Of a DNA stretch of 64,000 bases, positions 25,640 to 39,400 are shown piece by piece (positions within the stretch are counted from its first letter, which is position 1; each line of letters opens with the position of its first letter). The position numbers and the translations under genes were made by a program. Under the pieces are notes generated by a model, which searched no databases, was not told the origin of the DNA, and was given only the letters and a program-made list of their open reading frames with translations. Origin of the DNA: Pararge aegeria (lineage: Eukaryota; Arthropoda; Insecta; Lepidoptera; Nymphalidae); NCBI RefSeq assembly GCF_905163445.1, contig NC_053182.1:6510001-6574000 (forward strand). Reading direction: 5' to 3'.

Positions 25640-28600
25640 TCGCATTAGGACATTGCAACTCTACGTTACGTTACGTTGCGGGCGTAACATACTCTTCGAA
25701 AAGGTAAAAGGTCTAATCCAAACAGTTTCTTAATACAAAAAATCGAATACCTCTACATTTACAAATTTAGACCAAGGAGATAACTCTGATTGTCGCAATT
25801 AGGTAACTCAACCTTTTATGCCGTTTTTAAAGTTATTAATTCATCAGTATACATTTTCCTTCGAGGTACAGTTCCTAACTGAGGCAATTAGGAAAACAAA
25901 GGATATAAATGGATGTTTAGTGGTGATTGGTTGTAGCCATTCCAATACGAATCAGCTCCACCTTGTTTTGATATAATTTATTCGCCACTTTGGTAAGTGG
26001 GTTAAATACAGATGAGCCTTGTTGTATTAAATCATCTATATTGGATTTATGCTTTGTTGTTTCAGGGATTTCCAAGCCGCAATACACTAAGGAAAGTTTG
26101 ATAATGTTTTGTAAGATATTCTAAAATAACTGAGTGTGGAGTGTTGAGTGTTGTTATTATTGGTTAAAATTGATATAGTAACACGATGTACCTTCAATTG
26201 TATATTTTCTTAATGGCTAAATAATTTGTCTAATAAAGCATTGATAGTGAGATAAGATAATATACAATATTCGTAGATGGCTGAAGTATACACTATAGTA
26301 GGTTGTTCTGCTTAAATTACCATTCTTCGCAAAATCAAAGCTCTGACTTTTCGTAAGCTCTTACGAAAATAATGTATGTCTATGAAAAAATCAATACCGC
26401 TTATAAAACATTCTAGTGCCCGGCCGCAGTAGTTAAAACAATTTCTGGGGTTGTGGCTTGGTCAAGCACTCTTTTATTAAAGGCGGTCAAAACTTCATAC
26501 TTAGAACTCTCAAATCTTCGTGCCTATGTATGATTGTAGAATCAACCGATCAAATGGTTTGCAGGTCTTCCTTAATTTGGATTCATCATCGTAATTTTTT
26601 GGAGAATTTGTAGGTTTTCGCAGAAATAAAACAGAGACGAATCATTATCATACAATTTAATTCATTAACATAAAATTACTATTTACATCTTATAAATCAA
26701 TCAGTTCATATTTCTTTTTCTCTTAATATTATCTACTTAATATAATCTTTTGCCATCTCTTTAAATATCATGTTTTCGGAACATTTAGTCAATGGAAAAC
26801 CTATTGAACCAACCGACCAACTTCGGCAATTTAGTAAGGAATGTGATTTTAAACAAAATAATTGTTATAAAAGTAAACTAGAAGCAATTTTCCAAATCAA
26901 AATAAAATCTTATATTGATTTGGAATCTGGAAGCTCGTAGTGGTAACGTCTCAATCCGAATTCGGATTTGTTCATATGAGAATCGCATCATAATGTATTA
27001 TATGCATGTGCGAGTTTGTGTGATAATTAGATCTATATAAGTATCTTCCTATTAATAGGTTAGGTTAGGTCAATCTGTGTTTCCAAAGACGAATACCAAC
27101 AAACATATAGGTCGTCTTTGACACATATGTAAATCAGTATTGTTCATTTTTAACATCTAATATTTGGTTCTTTGGTATTAATTATGAAAATAACATTCAT
27201 TTCATTCTACAATGTCTTTTTCACAGCCTATACCTAATGACTAGACTTGACAAAAAGCATTTTTAAACGTTGAATAATGAACGTAATTTGTACTACCTAA
27301 AAACGGACCCCGGCTGTTTGGGCCATCGCAAAGTGATAATTTCATGATCAATTTATTTATGAAACATAGCTAACTAGTTGAAGGATTAAAAAAAAAAATA
27401 ACTCCTGATTGCCGACAAGTTACCAATGTGAGGTCTTAAACAAGTCTGGGTATTTTGACAAATTACACTCAAATCAAATTATGTGCAATATAGGTACATT
27501 TTGATGGTGTCCACTGCACCGGTTAACAATTTTTAGAAAGTTTACTGAATTATATCATAGATATGCACTGGAAATATGCATGTTTCTGAATACAGAGAAC
27601 TCATATTGCTAAAAGCAATATAATTTAAACAAAATATAGTTTCTAAGAAATACCTTGATGCCTCTAAAACGAGGATTATGATATTTCTGAAACAATTTCG
27701 TCAACAATATTAAAATAACACTGCTTTAAGCGATAGAAGTCAGCTCCCAGGATTTGCTATGACATAAAATCGTAACTACCCCTATTGTGTTTCTATTCTC
27801 TTTGAATACACTTATATATTTGGAGTACATTTTGAAACTACATCATTAATGAATACCTCTACTGATAGGGCAAACACTCAAATATGATCAAAGAATTAAA
27901 TTGAGATTGGGAGAAACTCAATATAGTTTAGATGCGTTTTTAATAAGATTAAAACTAATCTTAAAATTATTAATACTGTGTAAAAGTAGAAAAGATTTTG
28001 TATGCAAATTTGGCTACACTTAAGAATACTCAGAATAATTAGAATTATACAATATTCGTGGCCTAAAAGTAAGTCCCGACAACGAGTCTAAGTGTTCATA
28101 CAGTTACATGAGTAGTACATTTGAATATATTATATTTTGACAATATTTAAACAAATAAGTAGAAATCGTTAATAAATGAAAATGACTACTGGTTTGTAAA
28201 GTATCAACAAACAAAATCTACCATATATTATTTATTACTTTTAGAGTGAGCTGTAAACAGTTTCAGATCTTTAGATTTAGATTTTCAGATGTTGATTAAA
28301 ATAACCGAATAAAAACGACTGCAATTTCACATAAGTTAAATATATAATTTTATTGATTTTATCACTCATTCATCTCATTCTTGTTTTTTACTTACGTAGG
28401 CAGGTCAGTTTTTTCGATACCAGATGATTTTAGAGTTCTCTAGGGGTAAAAACATCTCACAAAAACTACATATTTCAATTTTACATCTACTAAATGCTTA
28501 TGACCAGATGAATTTCTTTTATATCATTTTTTTGTAATTTGCAACATCAATATTCGTTTGTAATATATTTTTATAACAATATTTAAAATATTATGTTTTA

Positions 28601-30280
28601 ATTATTTACAATGATTTAGTCACATCCATTTAATGGTGTGCATCAAAGGACAATTTAATTCATAATCGTATAACGCTTACGACTACAGCTACAAACACAA
28701 AAGATCTTTGGCACATTTATTTATTTAGTTAATCAGGTATCTTTATTTCAACGATGACTCCAAGAGGTGGTTATTGTCAAGATTCAAAATAGATACAGTA
28801 TATATATATATACATAGTAATTTTAAGCATCAATTCTTTATAATCTAAATAAAGTTTTAGTTACTCATATTTACTTATAGATAAAGAAGGTACACACATC
28901 AGTTATAGTGCAAAGTTTAAGCGACCTTTAAAGCTTTTAAACTAATATTTTCGTGGTTAATCAACATTTCTTAAGCATAGATCAACGGGTACATACCACG
29001 ATAATATTTTGAATTTGTCGATATTTCCACCCAGTTGCTTGCGTTGATCAATGCTTAAGAGACCTTTAAAGCCTTAGAATATGCACCAATATCCCATTCC
29101 TGTCACTTGTTGTAATTAAAATTAATATAGGGATATTTAATCCAAACAATACTAATTTTGTTTTCCGAATAGTAGCTATCTATATATAGCGTTATTTTGC
29201 CTCATATAGGTTTTTATACAAAATACGTTTAAAAAATCACTCGTTAAACTACTACCAAGCACCCTCAAAGTTCACTTACGATTACTTTTCATTACCTTGG
29301 GCATTGGAATTAAAAAGTTTTGTTTGTTTGCACGTTGAGTAAGGCTGCTGTATACACTTTATAAAAGCAATATGACAAAGCAATGTCTTATTCCTCTTAT
29401 TTGTTTCCTTTTTCATTTGTTATTACTCACACTAATAATACAATAACTACATACAAAAAGTAGAGGCAGTCTTAGGAATATGTCCTTGTATCCTATGCCT
29501 AAATTTTACAGGCGTAACTGTTCATTGGATACGTGGATCAGAATATACACTATAGAAAGTTCTAGTAGTCACACCCTGAACACCTTAGCGAATAGCGTCT
29601 CACGTTATATATAGTGTCTAAGTTCACCAAATCTGTTCAAACAATCATCAGAGCGCACTAAAATGATCTCATGCAGCTTACAGGTCGCACAATCATACTA
29701 GGCCGGGCCGAAATTTGCCTGTCTGAGACGTTCACGCATGTACCTACAATAAATAATCTCTAAACTTTCTGACCGCCCTGAAAAGTTTTTGCGTGTACTT
29801 TAGGGCGTTCTTAAATACAAGCAAGCAAGTTTTTCCGCCCTAAACTGAGCTGGCGCGGGTACTGAGCGACATTAATACTTAGTACGCTCTCAATCGTAAA
29901 GTCGTTTTTGAGTATCGAAACGCTGGAACGTCAGTGTAGCGTGGAATTATCTGCATTGATTCGTCAAAAATTCTTAAGACAATCGCATAGAAAAACGTTT
30001 CAAAAATCAAAATTAGCAGTCCAGGATTTCCGTCTCTAAGATAGGTGAATTAGATCCATTTTGTTACAAAGATGTATGTTTTGATACTCGTAAAAGACTG
30101 CGTTTGCGAGCGTACTAAACTTGTATTTTTTTAGTACCCTACAGGACTGTCAATAAGATTGCAGACTATTATGTAATGTACGAATTGAATGCGGTATCTG
30201 CGCAGTCAAACGTGACTAATTTCAGTCCGGCAAACTTAGATCGTGCATACTGTACATAAGGGTGACTTTTAAACATTTAG
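25640..30280. other. Intergenic DNA between the GTPase 3' end and the bHLH promoter
   Basis: AT-rich, without open frames of note. Contains the inverted repeat at 28920-29075 and a (ta)n run near 28798. At 29760-30120 the phrases 'gaccgccctgaaaagttttt' and 'ttttgatactcgtaaaagac' recall dispersed repeats. The GTPase 3' UTR must end somewhere here or just above; no poly-A signal was fixed. Confidence 0.45.
28920..29075. repeat. Inverted repeat nested in direct repeats (possible MITE)
   Basis: cttaagcatagatcaac (about 28971) pairs with gttgatcaatgcttaag (about 29043), one mismatch. 'gacctttaaagc' occurs at both ends (28923 and 29061). Possibly a small DNA element; no clear TSD. Confidence 0.45.
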
Positions 30281-30393
30281 TTGGTAAACAGTCTTGCGGA
30301 TGACAAGAATGTAGGCGACGTCACTGGCAGACAGACAAGGCAGGCGGCGCCGGTGAGGCGTCAGCGAGCCTGGTGCACTGGCTGCGGCTCCGG

Positions 30394-30494
30394 TCATGGC
30401 GCCGCGGCCGCGAGTGGGGGCCTTGCCGGCGCTGGGACCCTGGGGCAGGCAACGACTGACCCCCGGGTGCTGTGGTTGTTGTTGGTTGCACCAC
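30394..30494 (-). CDS. Ras-like GTPase, last coding exon (low-complexity tail)
   Basis: Acceptor ttttccag|GTGGTG. It encodes a 33-residue tail (GGATNNNHSTRG..., then Ala/Pro-rich) and stops at TGA 30396-30394. It is GC-rich and continues as GC-rich 3' UTR to about 30290. No Cys near the end can serve as a lipidation site. The exon is supported by splice site and phase, not by domain homology, so an alternative end is possible. Confidence 0.8.
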
Positions 30495-33400
30495 CTGGAA
30501 AAAAGATAAACATAGTTATTATCTCAGTCATTTTTCATAGGTCGCGTTTGGAAAAGTTTGATGATTTTTTGATTTCAGTTCCAAAATTCGAAATAGAAAT
30601 CGGAAAATCACTTGGTTATTATAAATCCGAAAGTATGTTTAATCAGGAGGAGGAGGTATCAAGTTGAATTTAATACAAAATAATCAAATTTTAAAACCTT
30701 TGGAGCTGTGAAAAACAACAAGTTCTAAGTCATAGCAATCAAAAGATACAGGTGTTAATCTATACTTATATTATAAACATTAAAGATATGTTTAATTATT
30801 TGCAATCTATGTTCAACTACCTTACTCATTTTAACACCTTTCACTCTTAAAAAGCTTTTTATCCAGAAGCAAGAAAAAACCGTCCGTTAAAAACAGGCTA
30901 CTTACTTGGAAAAACATCAAATTTCGCGTGGTTACAAGAACATTTATATTATTACACCAAATATCGTTCTTCCTGCACGCAACAAAGCATCCAAACGTCT
31001 TATTCACAAATTATCGACAAATTATACTATTATATTAGTTAATGAAGTAATACATACCTATTAACGATCCCAGCATTTTCGTTACCGAGAACTTTCTCGT
31101 CCTCTGCGGAGTTCGGACCTCGGCGAGCAAGCGGTCGACGCACCGGTAGAGGTCACCGGAATTGTCTGCTACGCTCGCTTCGCTGAACGAAGCGCCGTGG
31201 GCTGAACTTATCGCCTGACCCTCTTTAGTTGGCACCTGCATCAACCGAAGAAATTGTTGGTTAATTTAATGAATTTCTTCACTATCAATGTGGGTACTTG
31301 TAAATTATGATACACTAGCGACCCACCCCGGCTTCGCACGGCTCCAATTTATGTAAGTGTGTATGTAATTTTAATTTGTTTTTCGGGAGTTCGAATGTCG
31401 CAACCCGCCCTGCCCCAGGTTTTTTTTTAATCTCTGATATCCTCTAACATATTAACTTTAATGATATGCTGAAAAGAACAATGATTTTGATCCCCATGAA
31501 ATGCACAACGTCTTCAATGTATTTATTTGGACCATTTTTTGAAGACCCATTTTTTGATGTATTTAGGTAATTTTATAATTTTTATAGTGTTTTTACCTAC
31601 ACTTGGAGGAAATATCAATTTCATAAATTTAAAATGCATACAACAATTTCCGGAACCGATGCTTCGATGACTCTTCGACGGCTTTCCCGGAGAGCCATAG
31701 CTTAGTGGTCAAAGCGCTCAGGCCGCAATTACCAGAGAGTCGCAGATTCAAATCCTGTCGGTTACGACAATTTTTATATGCATATAAAATATATAAAATT
31801 GTATGTATGTACGAGTTAGTTTAACATATTGGATTATGACATAATCATCACACTGTTTCGACTCTCACTGCTGGGTTATTAAGTATTATATATTTATTTC
31901 CAACACATTTACAATTTATTGTTTTTAAATTGAAACATATAAATTAAGTCTTATTTGATATTTGTGTATGGTCTCCTGAGGTATAAAATCTCCTCCATAT
32001 TTTCCCATTTTTCCTGTAGGTGGCCCATCCAATCTTTTCCCGCTATATTTATGATGTCATCAACCCATTTTCATGTTTGTTTTCCCACACTTATCTTGGC
32101 TGTTGGGCTCTAGACCCTATCCTGTATCACATTTATATGCCAGTTAATAATCAGATCATATCTGAAATGTCACTCGGATCTATGGCAGTAACCCGATTAT
32201 AAATGTCAAAAGGTTACGCAAGCCCACGCGGTTTCTTATTGGCAAGTCAAGGCAAAATTGCAAACAAATCAACTAGGATTTGTTGAGGTTTCGTATTTTT
32301 TCTTCGGTGTAATTTTAGAAATGGCAAGCAAACTGAATTTAGCCGGGAAATAACCTTAACAATGTTAATTACATCGATCGTAATTTTCTATCAATATATA
32401 ATACAGGGTCTTTTGTAGGGAGATCTGATTTTCTAGGTTTGTGCCGGCATTATCACTGCCGCTTGCGTCTAGCCTTGCGACTCGATGACATCTGCCCAGC
32501 TAGTCAGGGAACAGACGACATAAACCTATGTCCAACAGAGTACGCCCATTGTTTGACATCATTGTAATGATGATACACTACACTAATACCTAATTCTACG
32601 TATCTACCATAACGATGCAATCGACTGATATATTTGCAAAAACATTAGAAACAGACAGACCCATCTTAAATAGAAAAATAGAACTCTTCTATAAAGAAAT
32701 GCCTGAATTTTATAAGAAGTGCGAACAAAGATATTCGAAATGCAGAAATTCCACTGTAGAGCCACTTAGAAAATCTAAGGGATTTCCAGAAAGGATTTCC
32801 CAGTTTTCTTTACGCAAACATAAAAACTGCAGAGGTCAGTTTTTTAAGTGATGTGCACTACCAGCGTATAGCGTTTAATATATATACATTTTAAATTATA
32901 AAAAAAAGCTTTACCTACTGAAAGTGTCTTTACTAACCTGTCTTAGATGATCCAAGTCTGTTTTGTTTCCTAGTAATGCAAGAGGCATGCCCGAGGATGC
33001 TGCAGCGGGTCCGTGTGCCGGACTGCTATTCGAAGGTGACCTTTTCAGTGTATTTAGGATTTCTTGGGCGTATTCAAAGCTACTTCTGTCAGTCACTGAA
33101 TACACAAGCAGGCATGCATCTGCCCATTGTATCTGTAACAAGAGACACATGGTAAATATATTACCGTAGCGTAATAGAATGACGAAATGTTAGGTGAGTA
33201 GGTGGTTATTAGATTACGTTACGCACATAGGTTAAGATAGAGACACATTGTACTTACGCGTCGTGTCTTTTAATTTGTATACTTTTGTTTAAGATTATAA
33301 TGGAGCTTTTAGTGTAATTTTTAAAGAACTTTTTCTTACTTTAAAGAACGTAATTGTATAAGGTAAAAACAGTACATAAAAACACTGCGCCTATGCTTAC

Positions 33401-36400
33401 TCTGTATTTTAAAAGACGCGGACAAGCTTGCTGCTTTGAACCTAATTATTATATTATATTTTTCTTTCATTGGAAACCATAAGCTAGAAATATGAAAATA
33501 GTTAATTTATAATTTTATTTACGTTTTGTATAAATTGAGTAAATGAAATATATTTTAATGCTATAAATAAAAGACTCATTATTATACGCCTAATATTATA
33601 CGTCTTTTTAATTGCCTAAACTGAGAGGATACAAAAATAATGAAAGAGAAATCTGAAACTTGAAAGGTGTAAAATATATATTTTTCATGTGAAATCAATA
33701 CAAATTTGTGTAACCGGACCGTCTCGGAAGTTGCTTTTGTACGTATCTGACATCCTGACAGGTTAACCTATTTAGAAATAGACTCAAGTGCCTCATCTAT
33801 GTGAGACGAAACACCTAGCCGAAAGTGGAACAGTTCTGACATTAATTAATTAAAAGGCTAAGAAACTATTTTGGAGGCTAATTTGGTGCCACTGGAGTTC
33901 GAGATAAGTTATTTAAAATTACGATTATCCGCGATGTTAATATTATCAGCACGCGACGGTGATTCGTTTCAAATCAAGTTGACATTGTTTAAAAGAAGGT
34001 TTTTTTTTGCTACTTTTACAGGTTAACGAATATAACTACTTTTACAAATCTTGTTGGCGCGCAAATAAAATAGTAATCAAATGATACCTACTTATTTAAG
34101 GCCCGTGTTTGTAAGCAAACTTTATCGTTCCGGCTTCTCAATTCCAATCTCTTGTTGAGAGAACAATACAATTCAAATATTAACACAACTCATAAAACGG
34201 GAGTAGGCAATCAACAGCGAACATCGATAAAAGCACGGAAGCCTGGCCTTCGATATAATATTGTCCTTGAATATGTAATATAATGTATCGATTTCGCGTA
34301 TCTACTGCCGACAAACAGTCGCCTTCTTACATAAACCTGTACCCGATCATAATATCGTGTCTATCGAAATACGTAACACAATTATTACCACATAATTACA
34401 GCTTCTGTTCTGTGGTAATTGTTTTAAACAGGAGCTTATAATATTAGGTTATAATGGATTACAGGTTAGAATTAGTTTAATTTAACGAAATTGATTGTGT
34501 AAGGCGTTTCATTAATGGACAGTTCTGCATGTAAACAACTTATGAAAAGATTTATTAAAGTCTGATCTCAAGAGCTTGTGTAAAGTAGGTATAATACCTC
34601 TGTTACTCGAAATAAACTAATTATTTTTATAAAGTGCCTGTAGTTATTTCTATTTGCATAGTTCTGTATTCGTTTGTAGTTAAATTTTTATATTTTTCAA
34701 CCAAATACTTCCTTATTGTCAATTTTAGTCAGGTATCATTTTCAGAAAAGTTTATGATTATGCTTAAAAGCTTATAAATAATCCCTTAAGTTAAAAACAT
34801 ACATAGGTATATTCCATAGTCTTTTGGAACTATCTTGAACCATATATTTCTGAGGTAATTATTATTTTTTTTTATTCCAGTACAGTTATTTCTGAGGTAA
34901 TTATTTTTATTTAAATTCCAGCACAAGTTAACCCTTGAGTGCATTATCAGTCAAGTATGCAGTCTAAGATGATAACCGGCAGGCCTGTTAGGAAGCATTG
35001 GTTTCCACGCGACATCTTCCCGGAACGCTAGATCGTTTGGTTTTGGTGTACCTTTCTCAATGTTTCACTTAAAAGATATATGAATATTATGAAATGCTTT
35101 TGAAAAGTAGGAAAACGAGGTGCGCAACACTATTTTAAATTATTAATATTTGGTAAACTTTCAAACATTTACGCAATAATTTAGTTTTACCGACGATATT
35201 ATTATTTTAAGTCTAGGTATGAAACTATAAACAAAGTGACTCACTAAGAGCGCGTGGTGCGGGTCACTGGAGCGACTTCACTCCTCATGCCACTCGTATA
35301 ATATTCGCGGTGATTAACCCACTTGTTAGAAAATAATGGGTTCAGCCTCAGTTTAATCTACGATTTTGTTTACGGCTCACTAACAGCCATATTTTGACTA
35401 CTCCAAATTGTACCATTAACAGATCAGTAGTATTTAAATTGTATTGCACGGAAAAAAAATGGTTACTGATACGTTTGTTTATGGTACAGCAATACGGAAG
35501 TTACCTTTTAGTGTAGCTGTAAAAAAGTAGAAATAAAAACTCTATCTCGTTTGTTAATTTAGACTCATATAACGACCTGACCTCGGGAAATTATTGTTGT
35601 TATTCTAAAAGAAAACTCGTATAAATATCCTTAATCTTTACGTGATTTAGTAACTGTATTATTGTTTAGGGGTGCCAAAGGCCACCGGTTAGGTTTGTGA
35701 AGGTGAATATCACTGTTTGAACAAGGTCTTCGTGCTGCATTAACCTACATCTCATGATTGAATTGTGTTCGATTTTTATTACTGTTATAATCAATATTTA
35801 TTTCAGTTTTAGCTATAAATTTTACGCGAAAGGTCAAGTCAGTATCATCTATATATAACTGTTAGAGCCGTATAGTTATCGAATTCTGATTTATCTCAAC
35901 TATTGATACTTTATTTCTACCTGGAATCGCTGTGAAAGTCTGAATTATTTATTTCTCGTTCTTCCGCAAAGCCGTATTTTAAATGTCAGTATAGTATTTC
36001 AGCACTCAAATTTAGTACCAGGTAGTCATTCCATCTAGTTAAACCTTGTAGGTTGGTTGGCCGTGACAGTTAGTTTGTGATCGATATTATATTGTGGGAG
36101 TCAATAAATTTACCTGTTCTGCCGGAAACTTGTCAGCATTTGAGCCAGATACGTCTATCACCTCCAACTCCACTGGGGTACCGTTTATTGGCACCGTTTG
36201 CCTATAAAGTAGATCTGTGGATAAAAAAATAGCAATTGTTTAATAAATACAAAGTGAATGTTGTTGGAAAGGAATTTTAAGTCCACCATGCATTCCAGGT
36301 TTGTTTAATGTTACTCTCACCTGTATTTGAATGGTATTCGCCGATGTATCGCCTTGTGAGGTACCGTACGATGAGAGCTGTAACAATAGAAAACTTATTA

Positions 36401-39400
36401 ATTCTTAGTTATTGATTAATCTTTAAATCTTCACCTAACATTAATCCGGTAAGATCTAAGTATTATTATTAAAATATTTATTAATTTTATGACGTTCTTT
36501 TCCCGCGTCTATTACGGTTTTTTTACAAATCCCGAGGGAACCGTTTGTTTTCCTCGGAAAAAAAACCAATGTTCGTAATTTCATCTAACTCTTGGCCATA
36601 AATTGGTTGCATAGTTACAGAGTAAAGGGAGGACAAACAAACAAACACACTTTCACATTTACAGTACCTATTTTTAATTATGCAAAATTTCCTTCATGTT
36701 GTATTTATAATATATTGTTTTATATCTTTGGCTACTGCCTAAGCACACCTAAATTATGACCGTTGTGAAGGACGCAACATACGTATACTTTTTATTCTAA
36801 TAAAACTAATACGCGCGAATGAAATAAAAATTATAATGAAAATACACTTTATTCTAAACCAAAACATAACAGAATAGATAATAAGAATTAGAATCACCAT
36901 ATACGCAGGTCCAATAAGCGGCCTTATCGCTTTATCTCTGCTAGGCAACCTAGCAAAGTACAAGTTAAAAGTTGATATTATAGGATGCAAGTCTTTACAT
37001 TAAATCTTTGATAATTTTATCCCTATGAAAAACTTTATCATTAACGGAAAATATTTTTAGGTTCGCTGGTCGTTCCACTAATAGTTTAGGTAAAAATAAA
37101 TCCTCATGAAAGCGAATGCGTACTGGTCGTCAAAAAACATTTCTTTAAACCATGCCGACGGGGAAAATCGCTAAAATCAACACGTACTACTTTTTGAGTG
37201 ACCGAAATAAAATTATGAAGTGCAATTTACGTGCAAGTAAAGTTGATGGCTTCAGTGGCAAGTTAAGATGCTGTTAAAGGAAACACTCTGTATTAAATTA
37301 GCTAGACTAGGGCAATGGGTCACTCACTGGTATGCTTGTAGTTTATGTAATATAAAGTATCTAGGTCGTTTTATCATGCTGCATTTTCTATTTATTTTTT
37401 AGATATGACTAAACCAATGTTCTAGGATTCCCTTAGCTTTATACATACAATACCCGAAAAAAACTCATATTCAATCCAAAAATTTAAACTTGATACGCTC
37501 ATATACGGAACAGCCTATTCTACAAGATACATTTCGGAGAGTGTGTTCAGGAGCTATTCGATTTGGTTAAACCATCTTTCTATCATTGGAGGAATCTTCA
37601 CCGTCATGTAGTAGAAATACCATCAATACATACGAAGCACTTTGCTTCTCTCTTTCTAATACTCACCGCAAAGGTCTGGAATGCCCTTCCCTCATCAAAT
37701 CAAATCAAAATACACTTTATTGTACACCAAATACAAAAATTAGATTAAAAATAAACACAAAATAAATAAAGAAAAGGAACAATAGGCGGCCTTATCGCTT
37801 AAAAGGGATCTCTACAAGGCAACCAACCAAAGTACATGAATTTAAGAAGAAGTGTTAGGGTGTACACAAAATAATAAACATAAATTACGAAAATTAATAA
37901 ATAATAATAAATAAAATAAAATATACTTATTTCATAAACGTACACATATAATATAAAAAATATATATATAATATCCATCTTCCGTCTTCCCCGAAAAATC
38001 GATTCGTAAATCTGGGTATTTTAAAATATAGAGTGAATAGTCGTTTTCTAGGCAAGCTCACCCCATCTAAGGCATCATTACTCACCATCCAGGTGTGATT
38101 GCAGTCCCCATAGTACTAAAAAGCAAAATAAAAAAACTGCCCGTTTAAATACTATACAGATAATCGTATAGTATAAGACGACCAGATATAATAATCATAC
38201 ATTTACTTACCTTTAAAATAAAATCAAAGAGCTAATAACAAATTAAATGGCTGTGTCCCACATAAAAGAATTTGTTTTTGACATTTCTAAATATAAATCC
38301 TTTCCGTACAAATTGCGGAAAATTATGTTACGAAAGTTTGTGGAGTAAAAGCATAATTAGCACTCTTTACGTTCACAAACATACGCAACGCTCGCGTATG
38401 TGACTTCAGTTGAATATGAAATGCGGATATGGTGTTTATTGGTCGACTTAATAAACTCTTGATTAGGTAAACCTTATGAAGTTCTTCGTAACTTAGGAGT
38501 CTCTAAAACATTATTTAATATAATTTAGGTCTCCAATAAAATAATGGAAGTGTTTTATAAATGATTAGATTTATATTTTATATATTTTGTACTTTAAAAT
38601 AATAATGCGTAGAGGGGTAAAGGTGGACTGTCTGAAGCGAAACATATAAGGACTCATATCTGATTAAGAATTTATGAAATCGGTTAAAATAAAATTTAGC
38701 AAAGACAAAATGGTATTCTGATAATATATATTATCTCGTTCATAAGTCAATCGACGTGTTAAATTATATCAAAAGATTCCATCCCATAAAACACCCACGA
38801 TTTCAGTGTTTGTTTGCGATAAAACGTTTCAGCGAATAAAAAATACCGCACTTTGTTTACTTTCTTCCTAACTAAGGAAATAGGAGAATCCCAGCACGTT
38901 GTGCTGACAAAGAGAGCCAGCCTTGTAATAAGTAGGTAAACATTCAGAAGCAAAAGCAATATGATTTAGTACACTTCAGACATTTCTTTTAGATGCTCGC
39001 AAAAAAAAAAAAATAACGCTGGTCTCGGATTAATATTGAGACGGAAAAAACCGCGGAAGCTCTGAGCTTACTCATCCGTTAGTTTTCATAATAAACGTCA
39101 GTGATATGGATAAGTTATTAAACACGTGTAAGTACCTACACGTACGAGGATGTTTAATTTTATAAAGTTGAAAACTATAAATCTGCTTGTTTCTCAATCA
39201 TTTACATAACACAACCTTTCATTTTGTAGATTATATAATACTTTATGAAAACGATAAGTGTCATTGCAATTAATTTCGGCCAAAAAATTTTATAAAAATA
39301 TTCATAATATTTTAATTAGTAAATAAACTAAATGGTTTATAGTTCACTCAGCTTTAGAAAAACCGCTGGCAGCTGTTCTGACAACTAAAAAAAACTTATA

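Noticed and set aside
30281..30667. 128-codon plus-strand ORF, Gly/Ala-rich
   Set aside because: Antisense shadow of the last GTPase coding exon and its GC-rich 3' UTR; the minus strand has the splice site and phase match.
31685..31760. Possible functional tRNA gene
   Set aside because: A- and B-box-like motifs are present, but stem pairing is poor and the sequence runs into a SINE-like body.
38759..38959. 66-codon minus-strand ORF duplicated exactly at 40053-40253
   Set aside because: The duplication reflects the whole 1,289-bp tandem unit; the frame has no domain or codon signal of its own.
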